64,000 nucleotides of DNA from Oscillospiraceae bacterium (GTDB lineage: Bacteria > Bacillota > Clostridia > Oscillospirales > CAG-272), in the NCBI GenBank assembly GCA_015064085.1, contig SVSX01000002.1, positions 28,829 to 92,828 of the forward strand, written 5' to 3'. Under the pieces are notes generated by a model, which was given only the letters and a program-made list of their open reading frames with translations, had not been told where the DNA came from and searched no databases. Positions 19,388-29,078 of the stretch are shown one piece after another (the stretch's first letter is position 1; the number at the start of each line of letters is the position of its first letter). Made by a program: the position numbers and the translations under genes.

Positions 19388-20578
19388 GTGGAAATGCTTC
19401 TTGATAGTATCAAAAATTTCTTGACGTCAACAGGTATTGCCGATCTTCTTGCTACCGAAGGCTGGTGGAAGACCCTTATAATGATAGCGATTTCCTTTGT
19501 TCTCGTATATCTTGCTATCGTCAAAAAGTTCGAGCCGCTGCTCCTGCTTCCGATAGCTATCGGAATGCTGTTGACCAACCTTCCCGGCGCGGGAATGTTC
19601 CATCTTGAATTCTTTATTCAGGAGGAGGTCAATTATGCGCAGGTGCTCCACGACGGAGGACTTCTTGACCTGCTTTATCTCGGAGTCAAGCTCGGAATTT
19701 ACCCCTGTCTGATATTTATGGGAATCGGCGCTATGACCGACTTCTCACCCCTTATATCCAACCCGAAGAGTCTGCTCATCGGAGCGGGCGCTCAGTTCGG
19801 AGTATTCGTAGCCTTCGGCGCAGCTCTGCTTTCGGGTATGTTCACGCCTCAGGAGGCGGCGGCGATCGGTATCATCGGCGGTGCTGACGGACCTACCGCG
19901 ATACTCGTTACAAAGACCCTTGCCCCCGCGCTTCTCGGAGCTATCGCGATCGCGGCGTACAGCTATATGGCGCTGATACCGCTGATCCAGCCTCCGTTTA
20001 TGAAGCTGATCGTAAACAAAAAGGAAAGAATGATAAAGATGACGGCTCTCCGTCAGGTATCCAAGACCGAGAAGATCCTTTTCCCGATCGTGGTTACCGT
20101 GGTGGTCGCCCTTGTCATTAAGGACGCAGTACCCCTTGTGGGCTGCCTTATGTTCGGTAACCTTCTCAACGTCTGCGGTGTGACCGACAGACTCTCTAAA
20201 ACAGCTCAGAACGAGCTTATGAATATCGTAACAATATTCCTCGGAATAACCGTTGGAGCAACGGCAAGCGCGGATAACTTCCTCCGCCCCCAGACACTTC
20301 TTATAATCGGCTGCGGACTCGCTGCCTTCGTGGTATCCACCTGCGGCGGACTTATCACGGCTAAGATAATGAACTGGATCACGGGAGGAAAGATCAATCC
20401 TCTTATCGGCTCGGCGGGTGTTTCCGCAGTACCTATGGCGGCGAGAGTCAGCCAGAAGGAAGGTCAGAAAGCAGACCCCTCAAACTTCCTTCTTATGCAC
20501 GCAATGGGTCCAAACGTTGCCGGCGTTATCGGCTCAGCGGTAGCGGCAGGCGTGTTCCTGTCTTGGTTTGCCGCTTAA
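19388..20578 (+). CDS. Na+-translocating decarboxylase beta subunit (OadB/GcdB/MmdB family)
   Basis: LIFMGIGAMTDFSPLISNPKSLLIGAGAQFGVF, IGIIGGADGPTAI, SAGVSAVPMAARVSQ. Confidence 0.95.
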   Translation: MEMLLDSIKNFLTSTGIADLLATEGWWKTLIMIAISFVLVYLAIVKKFEPLLLLPIAIGMLLTNLPGAGMFHLEFFIQEEVNYAQVLHDGGLLDLLYLGVKLGIYPCLIFMGIGAMTDFSPLISNPKSLLIGAGAQFGVFVAFGAALLSGMFTPQEAAAIGIIGGADGPTAILVTKTLAPALLGAIAIAAYSYMALIPLIQPPFMKLIVNKKERMIKMTALRQVSKTEKILFPIVVTVVVALVIKDAVPLVGCLMFGNLLNVCGVTDRLSKTAQNELMNIVTIFLGITVGATASADNFLRPQTLLIIGCGLAAFVVSTCGGLITAKIMNWITGGKINPLIGSAGVSAVPMAARVSQKEGQKADPSNFLLMHAMGPNVAGVIGSAVAAGVFLSWFAA

Positions 20579-20601
20579 TATCAAATGGAGGATAGATTCT
20601 A

Positions 20602-21999
20602 ATGGCAAAAGTAAAAATAACAGAAACGGTTCTTCGTGACTCCCATCAGTCTCTCGTCGCAACGAGAATGACCACAGAGGATATGCTTCCGATACTCAGC
20701 GCACTTGATAAGGTCGGATATCACTCTCTCGAGGCTTGGGGCGGAGCAACCTTTGATTCCTGCCTGAGATTCCTTAATGAGGACCCTTGGGAAAGACTTC
20801 GCAAAATACGCGCGAGCGTAAAGAATACAAAGCTTCAGATGCTCTTCCGCGGACAGAATATCCTCGGATACCGTCACTATTCCGATGACGTTGTTGAGTA
20901 TTTCGTTCAGAAGTCGATAGCAAACGGAATAGACATTCTCAGAATATTCGACGCGCTTAACGATGCCCGTAACCTTGAAACAGCCATCAAGGCAACAAAG
21001 AAGGAGGGCGGACACGTTCAGGCGGCTATCAGCTACACAACGGGTCCCGTTTACACAACAGAGTATTTCACAAATTACGCAAAGACCCTTGAGAATATGG
21101 GCGCTGACTCTATCTGTATCAAGGATATGGCGGGACTTCTCAAGCCCTACGACGCTTACGAGCTTGTAAAGGCACTGAAGGAAACTGTAAGTGTTCCGAT
21201 ACAGATGCACACCCACTATACCTCGGGACTTGCTTCGATGACACTTATAAAGGCTATCGAGGCAGGAGTTGACATTGTCGATACGGCAATATCCCCTATG
21301 GCGCTCGGAACGTCACAGCCTCCCACAGAGTCTCTCGTTGCGACTCTCGCGGGAACAGAGTACGATACGGGAATCGACCTTTCGGCGCTCGATGAGATCA
21401 CAAAATATTTCGATCCCATTCGCGCAAAATATCTTGAATCGGGACTCCTTGACCCCAAGATGCTCAAGGTCGACGTTAACGCCCTTATCTATCAAGTTCC
21501 GGGCGGAATGCTCTCCAACCTCGTTTCTCAGCTCAAGCAGGCAGGAAAGTCTGATAAGCTGACAGAGGTTCTCGAGGAAGTACCGAGAGTAAGAGCAGAC
21601 GCGGGATATCCCCCTCTTGTTACCCCCTCCTCTCAGATCGTCGGAACTCAGGCGGTGTTCAACGTTATCGGCGGTGAGAGATATAAGATGGTCACAAAGG
21701 AGTTCAAGGGACTTGTTCAGGGTCAGTACGGAAAGTCTCCTATGGATATCGATCCCGAATTCGCGAAGAAGATCATCGGCGACGCTGAAAGGATCACCTG
21801 CCGTCCCGCAGACAAGCTCGCACCCGAGCTTGACGAGCTGAGAGCTAAGATCCCTCAGTATCTTGAGCAGGACGAGGATGTGCTCTCCTACGCGCTCTTC
21901 GAGCAGGTAGCGCTCAAGTTCTTCGAGTACAGAAAGGCAAAAAAGTACGGACTTGATGCAGGTATAGCTGACGCTGCGCTTGGAGTTCACAACGCTTAA
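20602..21999 (+). CDS. OadA/5S-type carboxyltransferase (oxaloacetate decarboxylase alpha / pyruvate carboxylase subunit B without fused biotinyl domain)
   Basis: ETVLRDSHQSLVATRMTTEDML, GGATFDSCLRFLNEDPWERLR, MLFRGQNILGYRHY, MHTHYTSGLASMTLIKAIEAGVDIVDTAISPM; no EAMKM. Confidence 0.93.
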   Translation: MAKVKITETVLRDSHQSLVATRMTTEDMLPILSALDKVGYHSLEAWGGATFDSCLRFLNEDPWERLRKIRASVKNTKLQMLFRGQNILGYRHYSDDVVEYFVQKSIANGIDILRIFDALNDARNLETAIKATKKEGGHVQAAISYTTGPVYTTEYFTNYAKTLENMGADSICIKDMAGLLKPYDAYELVKALKETVSVPIQMHTHYTSGLASMTLIKAIEAGVDIVDTAISPMALGTSQPPTESLVATLAGTEYDTGIDLSALDEITKYFDPIRAKYLESGLLDPKMLKVDVNALIYQVPGGMLSNLVSQLKQAGKSDKLTEVLEEVPRVRADAGYPPLVTPSSQIVGTQAVFNVIGGERYKMVTKEFKGLVQGQYGKSPMDIDPEFAKKIIGDAERITCRPADKLAPELDELRAKIPQYLEQDEDVLSYALFEQVALKFFEYRKAKKYGLDAGIADAALGVHNA

Positions 22000-22010
22000 C
22001 TTAATATAAA

Positions 22011-22050
22011 AAAAGCACTTATGGCAATCGAGCTGTAAGTGCTTTTTGAT
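22011..22050 (+). terminator. Terminator of the decarboxylase operon
   Basis: aaaaagcactta...taagtgctttttgattttt. Confidence 0.85.
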
Positions 22051-22176
22051 TTTTGTCAGAATTAATGTGAAATATCAAAAAAAGACACAAAAAAAGCATA
22101 ATAACGACCTTATTTTACCGATAAATATGTGATACAATAAGGTATAAACTATATCTTTTGATATCAGGAGGTAAAA

Positions 22177-24420
22177 ATGAATACCAATGCAAAATGGATA
22201 AAGACAGTTCCGAGCATAGGCGAGACCTCGCCCGAGTTCAGAAAAAGCTTTGCCGCCGAGAAGAAGATCAAAGCCGCGGAGCTAACGGTAACCTCTCTTG
22301 GCGCGTACGTTGCCTACATAAACGGTAAGAGAGTGGGAGATGCCTTTCTTACCCCCGGCTGGACCTCTTACACAACAAGAGTTCAGTCTCAGACCTACGA
22401 CGTGACCGATATGCTTGACAGAGCCAACCTTATCTCTGTCATCTGCGGAAAGGGCTGGATGTTCAGCGCCCTCGGATCACCCCCAAGAGCCGCTGTCGAC
22501 TGCTCGGGCATAGCTATCTGCGCAGCTCTTGAGATCCTATATGAGGACGGAACGGGTGAGACTGTTCTCAGCGACCGAAGCTGGGAGGTCTGGTCCTCGG
22601 GTATTCTTTACTCCGATCACTATAACGGCGAGATCATCGACTTTACGGTAAAGGGAGAGCTCCTCGGATACGCAATTGAGGACAACGGGGGAAAGCCCGA
22701 GATCGTTCCTCAGGTCGGTGAGTTTATAAAGGAGAGGGAGCGAGTTTTTCCCTCGGAGCTCATAATAACTCCTAAGGGTGAGACGGTCATCGATTTCGGT
22801 CAGAATCTCGCGGGATACGTTGAGATATCGGTGAAGGGCAAAAAGGGAGACAAGGTGGTCATCAGCCACGCCGAGGTCCTTGATAAGGACGGCAATTTCT
22901 ATACCGAAAACCTTCGTGCCGCAGACGCGCTTATGAGATATACCCTCAGCGGCGAGGAGCCTGTGCTGAAGCCGATGTTTACCTTCCAGGGCTTCAGATA
23001 TATAAGAATTGACGAGTTTCCCTCGGAGGTCGATCTTTCCGACTTTACCGCTGTGGCGGTCTATTCCGATATGAAGCGTACCTCTCGCTTTGTCTGTGGA
23101 AACGATAAGATCAACAGACTTTACAACAATACTATATGGGGACAGAGAAGTAACTTTGTGGACGTTCCCACAGACTGCCCTCAGAGAGACGAGCGACTTG
23201 GCTGGACGGGAGACGCCGAGGTCTTCTGTAAGACGGCGGCTATCAACTACGACGCCGAGAAATTCTTCTCAAAGTGGCTTGGCGACGTGGCTATAGAGCA
23301 GACCCCCGAGGGCGGAGTCAAGGGCGTAGTTCCCACCGTCAACGTAAACGGCGGAAGAGTGTCGGCGGCTTGGGGCGACGTTGCGACGGTAGCCCCCTGG
23401 GAGATATATCTCGCGTACGGTGACAAGGAGCTGCTCAGAAGAAACTACCCGATGATGAAGAAATGGGTAGAATATATGCATAACACGGGTGTTGAGGAAT
23501 ATCTCTGGCTCGGCGGCAATCACTACGGAGATTGGCTTGCTATGGACGCGGGCTACGGTATCTATAAGGGAGCAACCCAGACCGACTTTATAGCGAGTGC
23601 GTATTTCGCTTATTCCACCTCTCTTGTCATAAGAGCGGGAAGAGTGCTCGGCGAGGACGTCTCCTATTTTGAGGACCTTTACACTAAGGTGAGAGCAAAA
23701 TTCAGAGAGTGCTTTATGAAGGACGGAATGCCCGTGGCGCTCAGAGAATATAAGGACTCTCCTCTCGATAACGGAACAGACAGAGAGCCGAGAAAGATCA
23801 AGGACGTTACTCAGACGGCTATCATTCTTATCCTCCATTTCGGTCTTTGCGAGGAGGAGGAAAAGCCTATGCTTCTTAAGAAGCTCGCGGAGCTTATTGC
23901 CGACTTCGACGGAAGAATGACCACGGGATTCGTTGGAACTCCCTATATCCTCCACGCTCTCTCTGACAACGGAAGAGCAGACCTTGCTTATGATCTGCTT
24001 CTTCAGGAGAAGAACCCCTCATGGCTCTTCTCGGTCAATATGGGCGCGACCACTATCTGGGAGCATTGGGACAGCATAAACGAGGAAGGCAAGATGTGGA
24101 GTACCGCAATGAACTCCTTCAACCACTATGCTTACGGCTCGGTGTTTGATTGGATATTCGGCGATATGATGGGTATCAAGGTCCTTGACGAGGGCGCGGG
24201 CTATGAGAAGATAGAGATTGCTCCTATTCCCGAGAAGAGAATAGGCTTTGCAGAGGCTGAGATCGAAACAAGATGCGGAAAGCTTGGCGTAAGCTGGAGA
24301 TACGTTGGAGATAAGGTAAGATACGAGATCTGCGTACCCTGTGGCTCATCTGCAACGCTTAAGATCAAGGGACTTCCCGAGAAGACCTTGCTTGGCGGAT
24401 GTTATACAATAATTAAGTAA
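22177..24420 (+). CDS. GH78 alpha-L-rhamnosidase (paralog A)
   Basis: AYINGKRVGDAFLTPGWTSY, VIDFGQNLAGYV, VPTDCPQRDERLGWTGDAEVF, NPSWLFSVNMGATTIWEHWDS. Confidence 0.95.
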   Translation: MNTNAKWIKTVPSIGETSPEFRKSFAAEKKIKAAELTVTSLGAYVAYINGKRVGDAFLTPGWTSYTTRVQSQTYDVTDMLDRANLISVICGKGWMFSALGSPPRAAVDCSGIAICAALEILYEDGTGETVLSDRSWEVWSSGILYSDHYNGEIIDFTVKGELLGYAIEDNGGKPEIVPQVGEFIKERERVFPSELIITPKGETVIDFGQNLAGYVEISVKGKKGDKVVISHAEVLDKDGNFYTENLRAADALMRYTLSGEEPVLKPMFTFQGFRYIRIDEFPSEVDLSDFTAVAVYSDMKRTSRFVCGNDKINRLYNNTIWGQRSNFVDVPTDCPQRDERLGWTGDAEVFCKTAAINYDAEKFFSKWLGDVAIEQTPEGGVKGVVPTVNVNGGRVSAAWGDVATVAPWEIYLAYGDKELLRRNYPMMKKWVEYMHNTGVEEYLWLGGNHYGDWLAMDAGYGIYKGATQTDFIASAYFAYSTSLVIRAGRVLGEDVSYFEDLYTKVRAKFRECFMKDGMPVALREYKDSPLDNGTDREPRKIKDVTQTAIILILHFGLCEEEEKPMLLKKLAELIADFDGRMTTGFVGTPYILHALSDNGRADLAYDLLLQEKNPSWLFSVNMGATTIWEHWDSINEEGKMWSTAMNSFNHYAYGSVFDWIFGDMMGIKVLDEGAGYEKIEIAPIPEKRIGFAEAEIETRCGKLGVSWRYVGDKVRYEICVPCGSSATLKIKGLPEKTLLGGCYTIIK

Positions 24421-24433
24421 GGAGGTATTGGAT

Positions 24434-26680
24434 ATGAATAAAAATGCAAAATGGATAAGACCCACCATTGGAATAGGTGAGGTATGCCCGGATTTCAGAA
24501 CCGCGTTTGCGGTTGATAAAAAGGTGGTAAAGGCAGAGGCTTTTGTCAGCGCGAGGGGCGTTTACGACCTCTTTATAAACGGAAAAAAGGTCGGAGACGG
24601 CTTTATGGCGCCGGGTTGGACCTCAAACTTTGCGAGAGTGCAGTATCAGAGATATGATGTAACCGAGCTTATTGAGAGCGAGAACACTGTCTCTATCATC
24701 GCGGGTAAGGGCTGGGCACTCGGAAATATCGGATATCACCGCAGACCTGCCGTGGATTGCTCGATGATCGCCGTTATAGCAAGTATAGAGCTTGAATTTG
24801 AGGACGGAACAAAGCAGGTAGTCGCAACCGACAAAAGCTGGGACGTTTATAAGTCCAAGATACTCTTCTCGGAGCTCTACGACGGCGAGACGGTCGACGC
24901 GGGAGCTGAGTGCGAGTTTTACGGAAAGGCATCCTTTGACACAGACTCAAAGCCCGCGCTTGTTGAGCAGGTTGGAGAATTTATAACCGAGAGGGAGACG
25001 GTATTCGCTTCGGAGTACATCGTCACCCCCAAGGGCGAGAGAGTCATAGATTTCGGTCAGAATATGGCGGGATACGTTAAGGTCAGGATCAAGGCGAACA
25101 AGGGCGACAGGATAGTTATAACCCACGCCGAGGTGCTTGACAAGGAAGGCAATTTCTATAACGCAAACCTCCGTGTGGCGGAAAACAGAATGACATATAT
25201 ATGCAGCGGAGAAGAGGACGTATTCGCCCCCAGATTTTCCTTCCAGGGCTTCAGATATATCAGACTTGACGAGTATCCGAAGGAAGAGGTTGATATTTCC
25301 GACTTTACGGCAGTTGCTGTTTATTCCGATATGAAGAGGACATCCTCCTTCGTTTGCGGATATGACAAGCTGAACAGACTCTACAGCAACACCGTCTGGG
25401 GTCAGAGAGGAAACTTTATAGATATCCCCACAGACTGTCCCCAGAGAAATGAGCGACTTGGCTGGACGGGCGACGCTGAGGTCTTCTGCCGTACCGCAGC
25501 TATAAACTACAACGTCAAGAGGTTCTTCAACAAGTGGCTTGGAGATATGAAGCTCGAGCAGCTTCCCGACGGAGCTGTTTTCGGAATAGTTCCGGGTATC
25601 ACCGACTGCGGAAATAAGATATCAGCCGCTTGGGCAGACGCGGCGGCGGTATGTCCCTGGGAGATGTATCTCGCATACGGCGACAAGGATATGCTGAGGG
25701 AATATTACCCTATGATGAAAAAATGGGTGGAATATATGCACGGAGCGGGAGATGAGGAATTCCTCTGGCTCGGCGGAAGCCACTACGGAGATTGGCTTGC
25801 GATGGATGCGGGCTACGGCACTTATATCGGAGCAACTCAGGTCGATCTTATAGCAAGTGCATTCTTCGCCTACTCCACCTCGCTGACAATAAAGGCGGGA
25901 AAGGCGCTCGGCGAGGATACACGTGAGCTTGAGGAGCTTTACAAGAACGTAAGAGCGAAATTCAGAGAATGCTTTATGCGTGACGGTATGCCGACCTATT
26001 ATTCCAAGGACGGAAAGCGTTCTGTCGCTTACAATAACGTGGTCACAGAGCAGTCCCGCAGCGGCGTAACACAGACCGCTATAGTGCTGATACTCAGATT
26101 CGGTCTTTGTGAGGACTGCGAAAGAGAAGGACTTGTCAATAAGCTTTGTGAGCTCATAGATGAAAACGACGGAAGAATGACAACGGGATTTGTGGGAACA
26201 CCTCATATCCTCCACGCCCTTTCCGATAACGGACGCGCGGATGTGGCATTCGACCTCCTCCTTCAGGAAAAGAACCCCTCCTGGCTCTTCTCTGTAAACA
26301 GAGGAGCGACCACCATCTGGGAGCACTGGGACAGCGTGAACGAGGAAGGCGATATGTGGAGCGACAAGATGAACTCCTTCAACCACTATGCCTACGGCGC
26401 TGTGTTTGACTGGATCTTCGGCGATATGATGGGAATAAAGATAGCCGAGGGCGGAGAGGGATACAAGAAGCTCGAAATATGCCCGATCCCCGAGAAGAGA
26501 ATAGGCTTTGCCGAGGCGTCATACGAGTCGGATCACGGAGAGATCTTCGTAAGCTGGAGATATATCGGCGACAAGGTCAGATATGAGGTAAGAATACCCG
26601 AGGGTATCGAGGCAACGCTGAAGATCGGCGGAATGTCCCCGAGAAAGCTCGGCGGCGGAGCATATACCGTAATAAAGTAA
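24434..26680 (+). CDS. GH78 alpha-L-rhamnosidase (paralog B)
   Basis: Same motifs as the upstream gene along its whole length; tandem paralog. Confidence 0.95.
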   Translation: MNKNAKWIRPTIGIGEVCPDFRTAFAVDKKVVKAEAFVSARGVYDLFINGKKVGDGFMAPGWTSNFARVQYQRYDVTELIESENTVSIIAGKGWALGNIGYHRRPAVDCSMIAVIASIELEFEDGTKQVVATDKSWDVYKSKILFSELYDGETVDAGAECEFYGKASFDTDSKPALVEQVGEFITERETVFASEYIVTPKGERVIDFGQNMAGYVKVRIKANKGDRIVITHAEVLDKEGNFYNANLRVAENRMTYICSGEEDVFAPRFSFQGFRYIRLDEYPKEEVDISDFTAVAVYSDMKRTSSFVCGYDKLNRLYSNTVWGQRGNFIDIPTDCPQRNERLGWTGDAEVFCRTAAINYNVKRFFNKWLGDMKLEQLPDGAVFGIVPGITDCGNKISAAWADAAAVCPWEMYLAYGDKDMLREYYPMMKKWVEYMHGAGDEEFLWLGGSHYGDWLAMDAGYGTYIGATQVDLIASAFFAYSTSLTIKAGKALGEDTRELEELYKNVRAKFRECFMRDGMPTYYSKDGKRSVAYNNVVTEQSRSGVTQTAIVLILRFGLCEDCEREGLVNKLCELIDENDGRMTTGFVGTPHILHALSDNGRADVAFDLLLQEKNPSWLFSVNRGATTIWEHWDSVNEEGDMWSDKMNSFNHYAYGAVFDWIFGDMMGIKIAEGGEGYKKLEICPIPEKRIGFAEASYESDHGEIFVSWRYIGDKVRYEVRIPEGIEATLKIGGMSPRKLGGGAYTVIK

Positions 26681-26699
26681 AGATAATACAATAAAAGAC

Positions 26700-26732
26700 A
26701 GAAACCGCAGGTTGATTTTCTGCGGTTTTTGT
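26700..26732 (+). terminator. Terminator after GH78 pair
   Basis: aaaccgcaggttgattttctgcggttttt. Confidence 0.85.
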
Positions 26733-26781
26733 GATATAATAAGGTTGCTGAAATTATTTATAAAACAAAGTTGAGATCGGC

Positions 26782-27020
26782 GATGAAATCCTGCTTCGCA
26801 GGGTTATAACAGACGGATTTGATTTCATCCAAGGCAACGCCTTGGATTTCATCTGAGTAAAACGAAGATTTCATCGTGGCATAGCCACGATTTCATTTAA
26901 CCAACAGAAAAAGAGAGGACATTTCGGCTATGAACCGCTTTGTTCTCTCTTTCTGCTTGTTATATGGGTTTGGGCTTAGCCCATTTGCGTTTGACTAGTC
27001 AAATGCGATGCTTTCATTTT
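26782..27020. repeat. Composite intergenic repeat: GATTTCATC boxes flanking small palindromes plus a ~50-nt hairpin
   Basis: gatgaaatc at 26782; gatttcat(c/t) at 26821, 26845, 26867, 26889; stem-loops at 26790-26802, 26829-26845, 26875-26889, 26905-26955, 26970-26982, 26990-27003. Confidence 0.85.
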
Positions 27021-27086
27021 TATCAAAGCGAAAATTCTCCGCTAAGGACACCACGCTATTCTGTCGGGGTTTTATCCTTAAGGGCA

Positions 27087-27569
27087 CTATGCTAAAAGCC
27101 TTTCTTCTATTTTTCTGAAGACCTCCGCGCGGTCCTCCGAGTCCATAATGGCGTAGATCACGTAATTCCCGAAGCGCCTGACCTCGGCTCTCTCAAGCTT
27201 CGGAAGCTCCTCGGGGGCATAGCTCCCTATAAAGGCAGACTTGCCCTCCCGCATTTCTGAGAGATAGCTTTCGGCAAGAGCCGAGAGCTCCTCGGGATCA
27301 GACCCCTCCGCAAGATGAAATATTCCAAGCTCGTCGATGTCATTCACCTCGGTGGAGTAGATTATCTCAAAATCGTCGCAGAGTGCCGCGCCGTCAAAGA
27401 AAAAGTCAAGGTAGTCCTCACCGTATCGGGAATAATCCTCCGTGTCGTCGCCTATGAGTGACTCCGAGAGCTCACGGCAGCTTATTCCGTCGGAATATTT
27501 TTTCGAGGAGCAGGAGGTAAGTGTCAGAGCGAGGAGAAGGGAAAGCAGTAAAATAATTGCTCTTTTCAT
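27087..27569 (-). CDS. DUF4358-type lipoprotein
   Basis: Lipobox LTSCSSKK; sequence pattern resembles DUF4358. Confidence 0.65.
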   Translation of the reverse strand: MKRAIILLLSLLLALTLTSCSSKKYSDGISCRELSESLIGDDTEDYSRYGEDYLDFFFDGAALCDDFEIIYSTEVNDIDELGIFHLAEGSDPEELSALAESYLSEMREGKSAFIGSYAPEELPKLERAEVRRFGNYVIYAIMDSEDRAEVFRKIEERLLA

Positions 27570-28336
27570 TGAGTTACCGCTCCTTTATATCCGTGTGTTC
27601 TTATATATCCGAGTATCTTTCGGTAAGCCTCCTCGGTAAGGTGATAGCCGTCCCCCTGCTGATATTCGGGGCGAAGCGCGCCGCTCTCGCCCTTCAGTAT
27701 ATCCGCGGTGGAAAGATATCTGAGCCCCGACTCGGCAGAGAGCTCGAGAGACCAGAGGTTGATCTTGTCAATATATCGGTTCAGCTCCTCATAGCTGACC
27801 GAATATCGGCTCATATCCATATTTTTTGCCACGGGGAAGGCTGATTGAAGGATTATCACCGTGCTCGGAGAGGCTGCGCGGATAGCAGATATAAGCTTGG
27901 AGTAGCAGCTCTTGAAATAACCCTCGCCCTTTTTTATATTCTGAACAGCGCCGTTGAGACCGAAGGTGAGTATCATCATCTTCGGCTTTTTTCGCGCGGC
28001 GGCTTCCGAAACGGTCAGCTTCTCACCCGTTTCGGGATAGACGATCTTAACACTTCCCACCGACATATCAAGGGTCATAGTTCCGCCCTCGGGCGCCCAT
28101 ATCTGCTTAGTTTCACTGCCGTCCTTCAAAACCCCGCGGCTTTTCATATGGTAGGTCGTGGATTCTCCGAGAAAAATAATGCTGTCAATATACTCCTCTC
28201 CCATATCCTCACTCTCCGAAAGAAGGGCATCCTCCGCGTTTTCTTGCAGAGTCTCCTTTGCGGGAGCGGTATCCGAGCACGCCGAGATCATCGGCAGGAT
28301 AAGGAACAGTGCGCATATTGACAGCAATCTTTTCAT
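27566..28336 (-). CDS. SGNH/GDSL hydrolase-like lipoprotein
   Basis: Lipobox MISACSD; IIFLGESTTYHMKSRG, MILTFGLNGA, GDGYHLTEEAY. Confidence 0.85.
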   Translation of the reverse strand: MKRLLSICALFLILPMISACSDTAPAKETLQENAEDALLSESEDMGEEYIDSIIFLGESTTYHMKSRGVLKDGSETKQIWAPEGGTMTLDMSVGSVKIVYPETGEKLTVSEAAARKKPKMMILTFGLNGAVQNIKKGEGYFKSCYSKLISAIRAASPSTVIILQSAFPVAKNMDMSRYSVSYEELNRYIDKINLWSLELSAESGLRYLSTADILKGESGALRPEYQQGDGYHLTEEAYRKILGYIRTHGYKGAVTQ

Positions 28337-28390
28337 AATAATCTCCTTGTGATTTATGTAGACAAGCTCTGCAAGGAGATCGCTTTATTA

Positions 28391-28816
28391 TTATTTCCCG
28401 AACTGAGATCTGTATTCACCGCTCACGTCAGCCTTCGACTTGTATCTTGCGCGGAAGAGGGCGACGAGTGCTGCAACTATGATGTAAACTACCGAGAAAG
28501 TCACAAGTCCGACGGTCAGTGTTGAGGCAGGGGGCGAGATCGGGAGCATAAGACAGGCGTAAAAGGCAAAGATCGTGATGATATAGTGCAGAAAAAGCCT
28601 CAGAGCCCCGTGGAGCTTTTTTATTTTGAAGATTCCGTTGGCAATAGCCACGAGAATCGACGCCACGAAGAAGAGAAGGACTCTCGAGGCGTCAAGCAGG
28701 ACCTCTGTGTCGTCAACGTAAACTATAAGCACGATGAGTGCGTAAAGTGCGGTCACAATAGAAAAATATATACAGGCGTTAGTAAATATATTTTTTATAA
28801 GCGCTTTGAAATTCAT
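28391..28816 (-). CDS. Small four-TM membrane protein (DUF3021-like)
   Basis: Hydrophobic segment pattern; 141 aa. Confidence 0.6.
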   Translation of the reverse strand: MNFKALIKNIFTNACIYFSIVTALYALIVLIVYVDDTEVLLDASRVLLFFVASILVAIANGIFKIKKLHGALRLFLHYIITIFAFYACLMLPISPPASTLTVGLVTFSVVYIIVAALVALFRARYKSKADVSGEYRSQFGK

Positions 28817-29078
28817 CGATAAAACCCTTTCGACTTAAAAAGTATATGCCAATGATACCACAAATATGTTTTTTTTTCAACAGTAATTTGTAAATTTTAA
28901 AAACTAAAATGAAAAAAAGCCGCAAAATGAATATTTTTATAAATATTCATCGAATTCCTTGACAATTCGGGGAGAAAGATATATAATGATTAGTATGGAT
29001 AATTATGCACATTTATAATATTTCAAATATATTGAAAGGATTTTTCCGAAAATATTCATTTTGGAAAATGTGGTTGCT

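Noticed and set aside
26821-26897. CRISPR-like regular spacing of GATTTCAT
   Set aside because: Repeats are only 8-9 bp, the intervals are mostly palindromic and no cas genes are nearby; better described as a structured repeat element.
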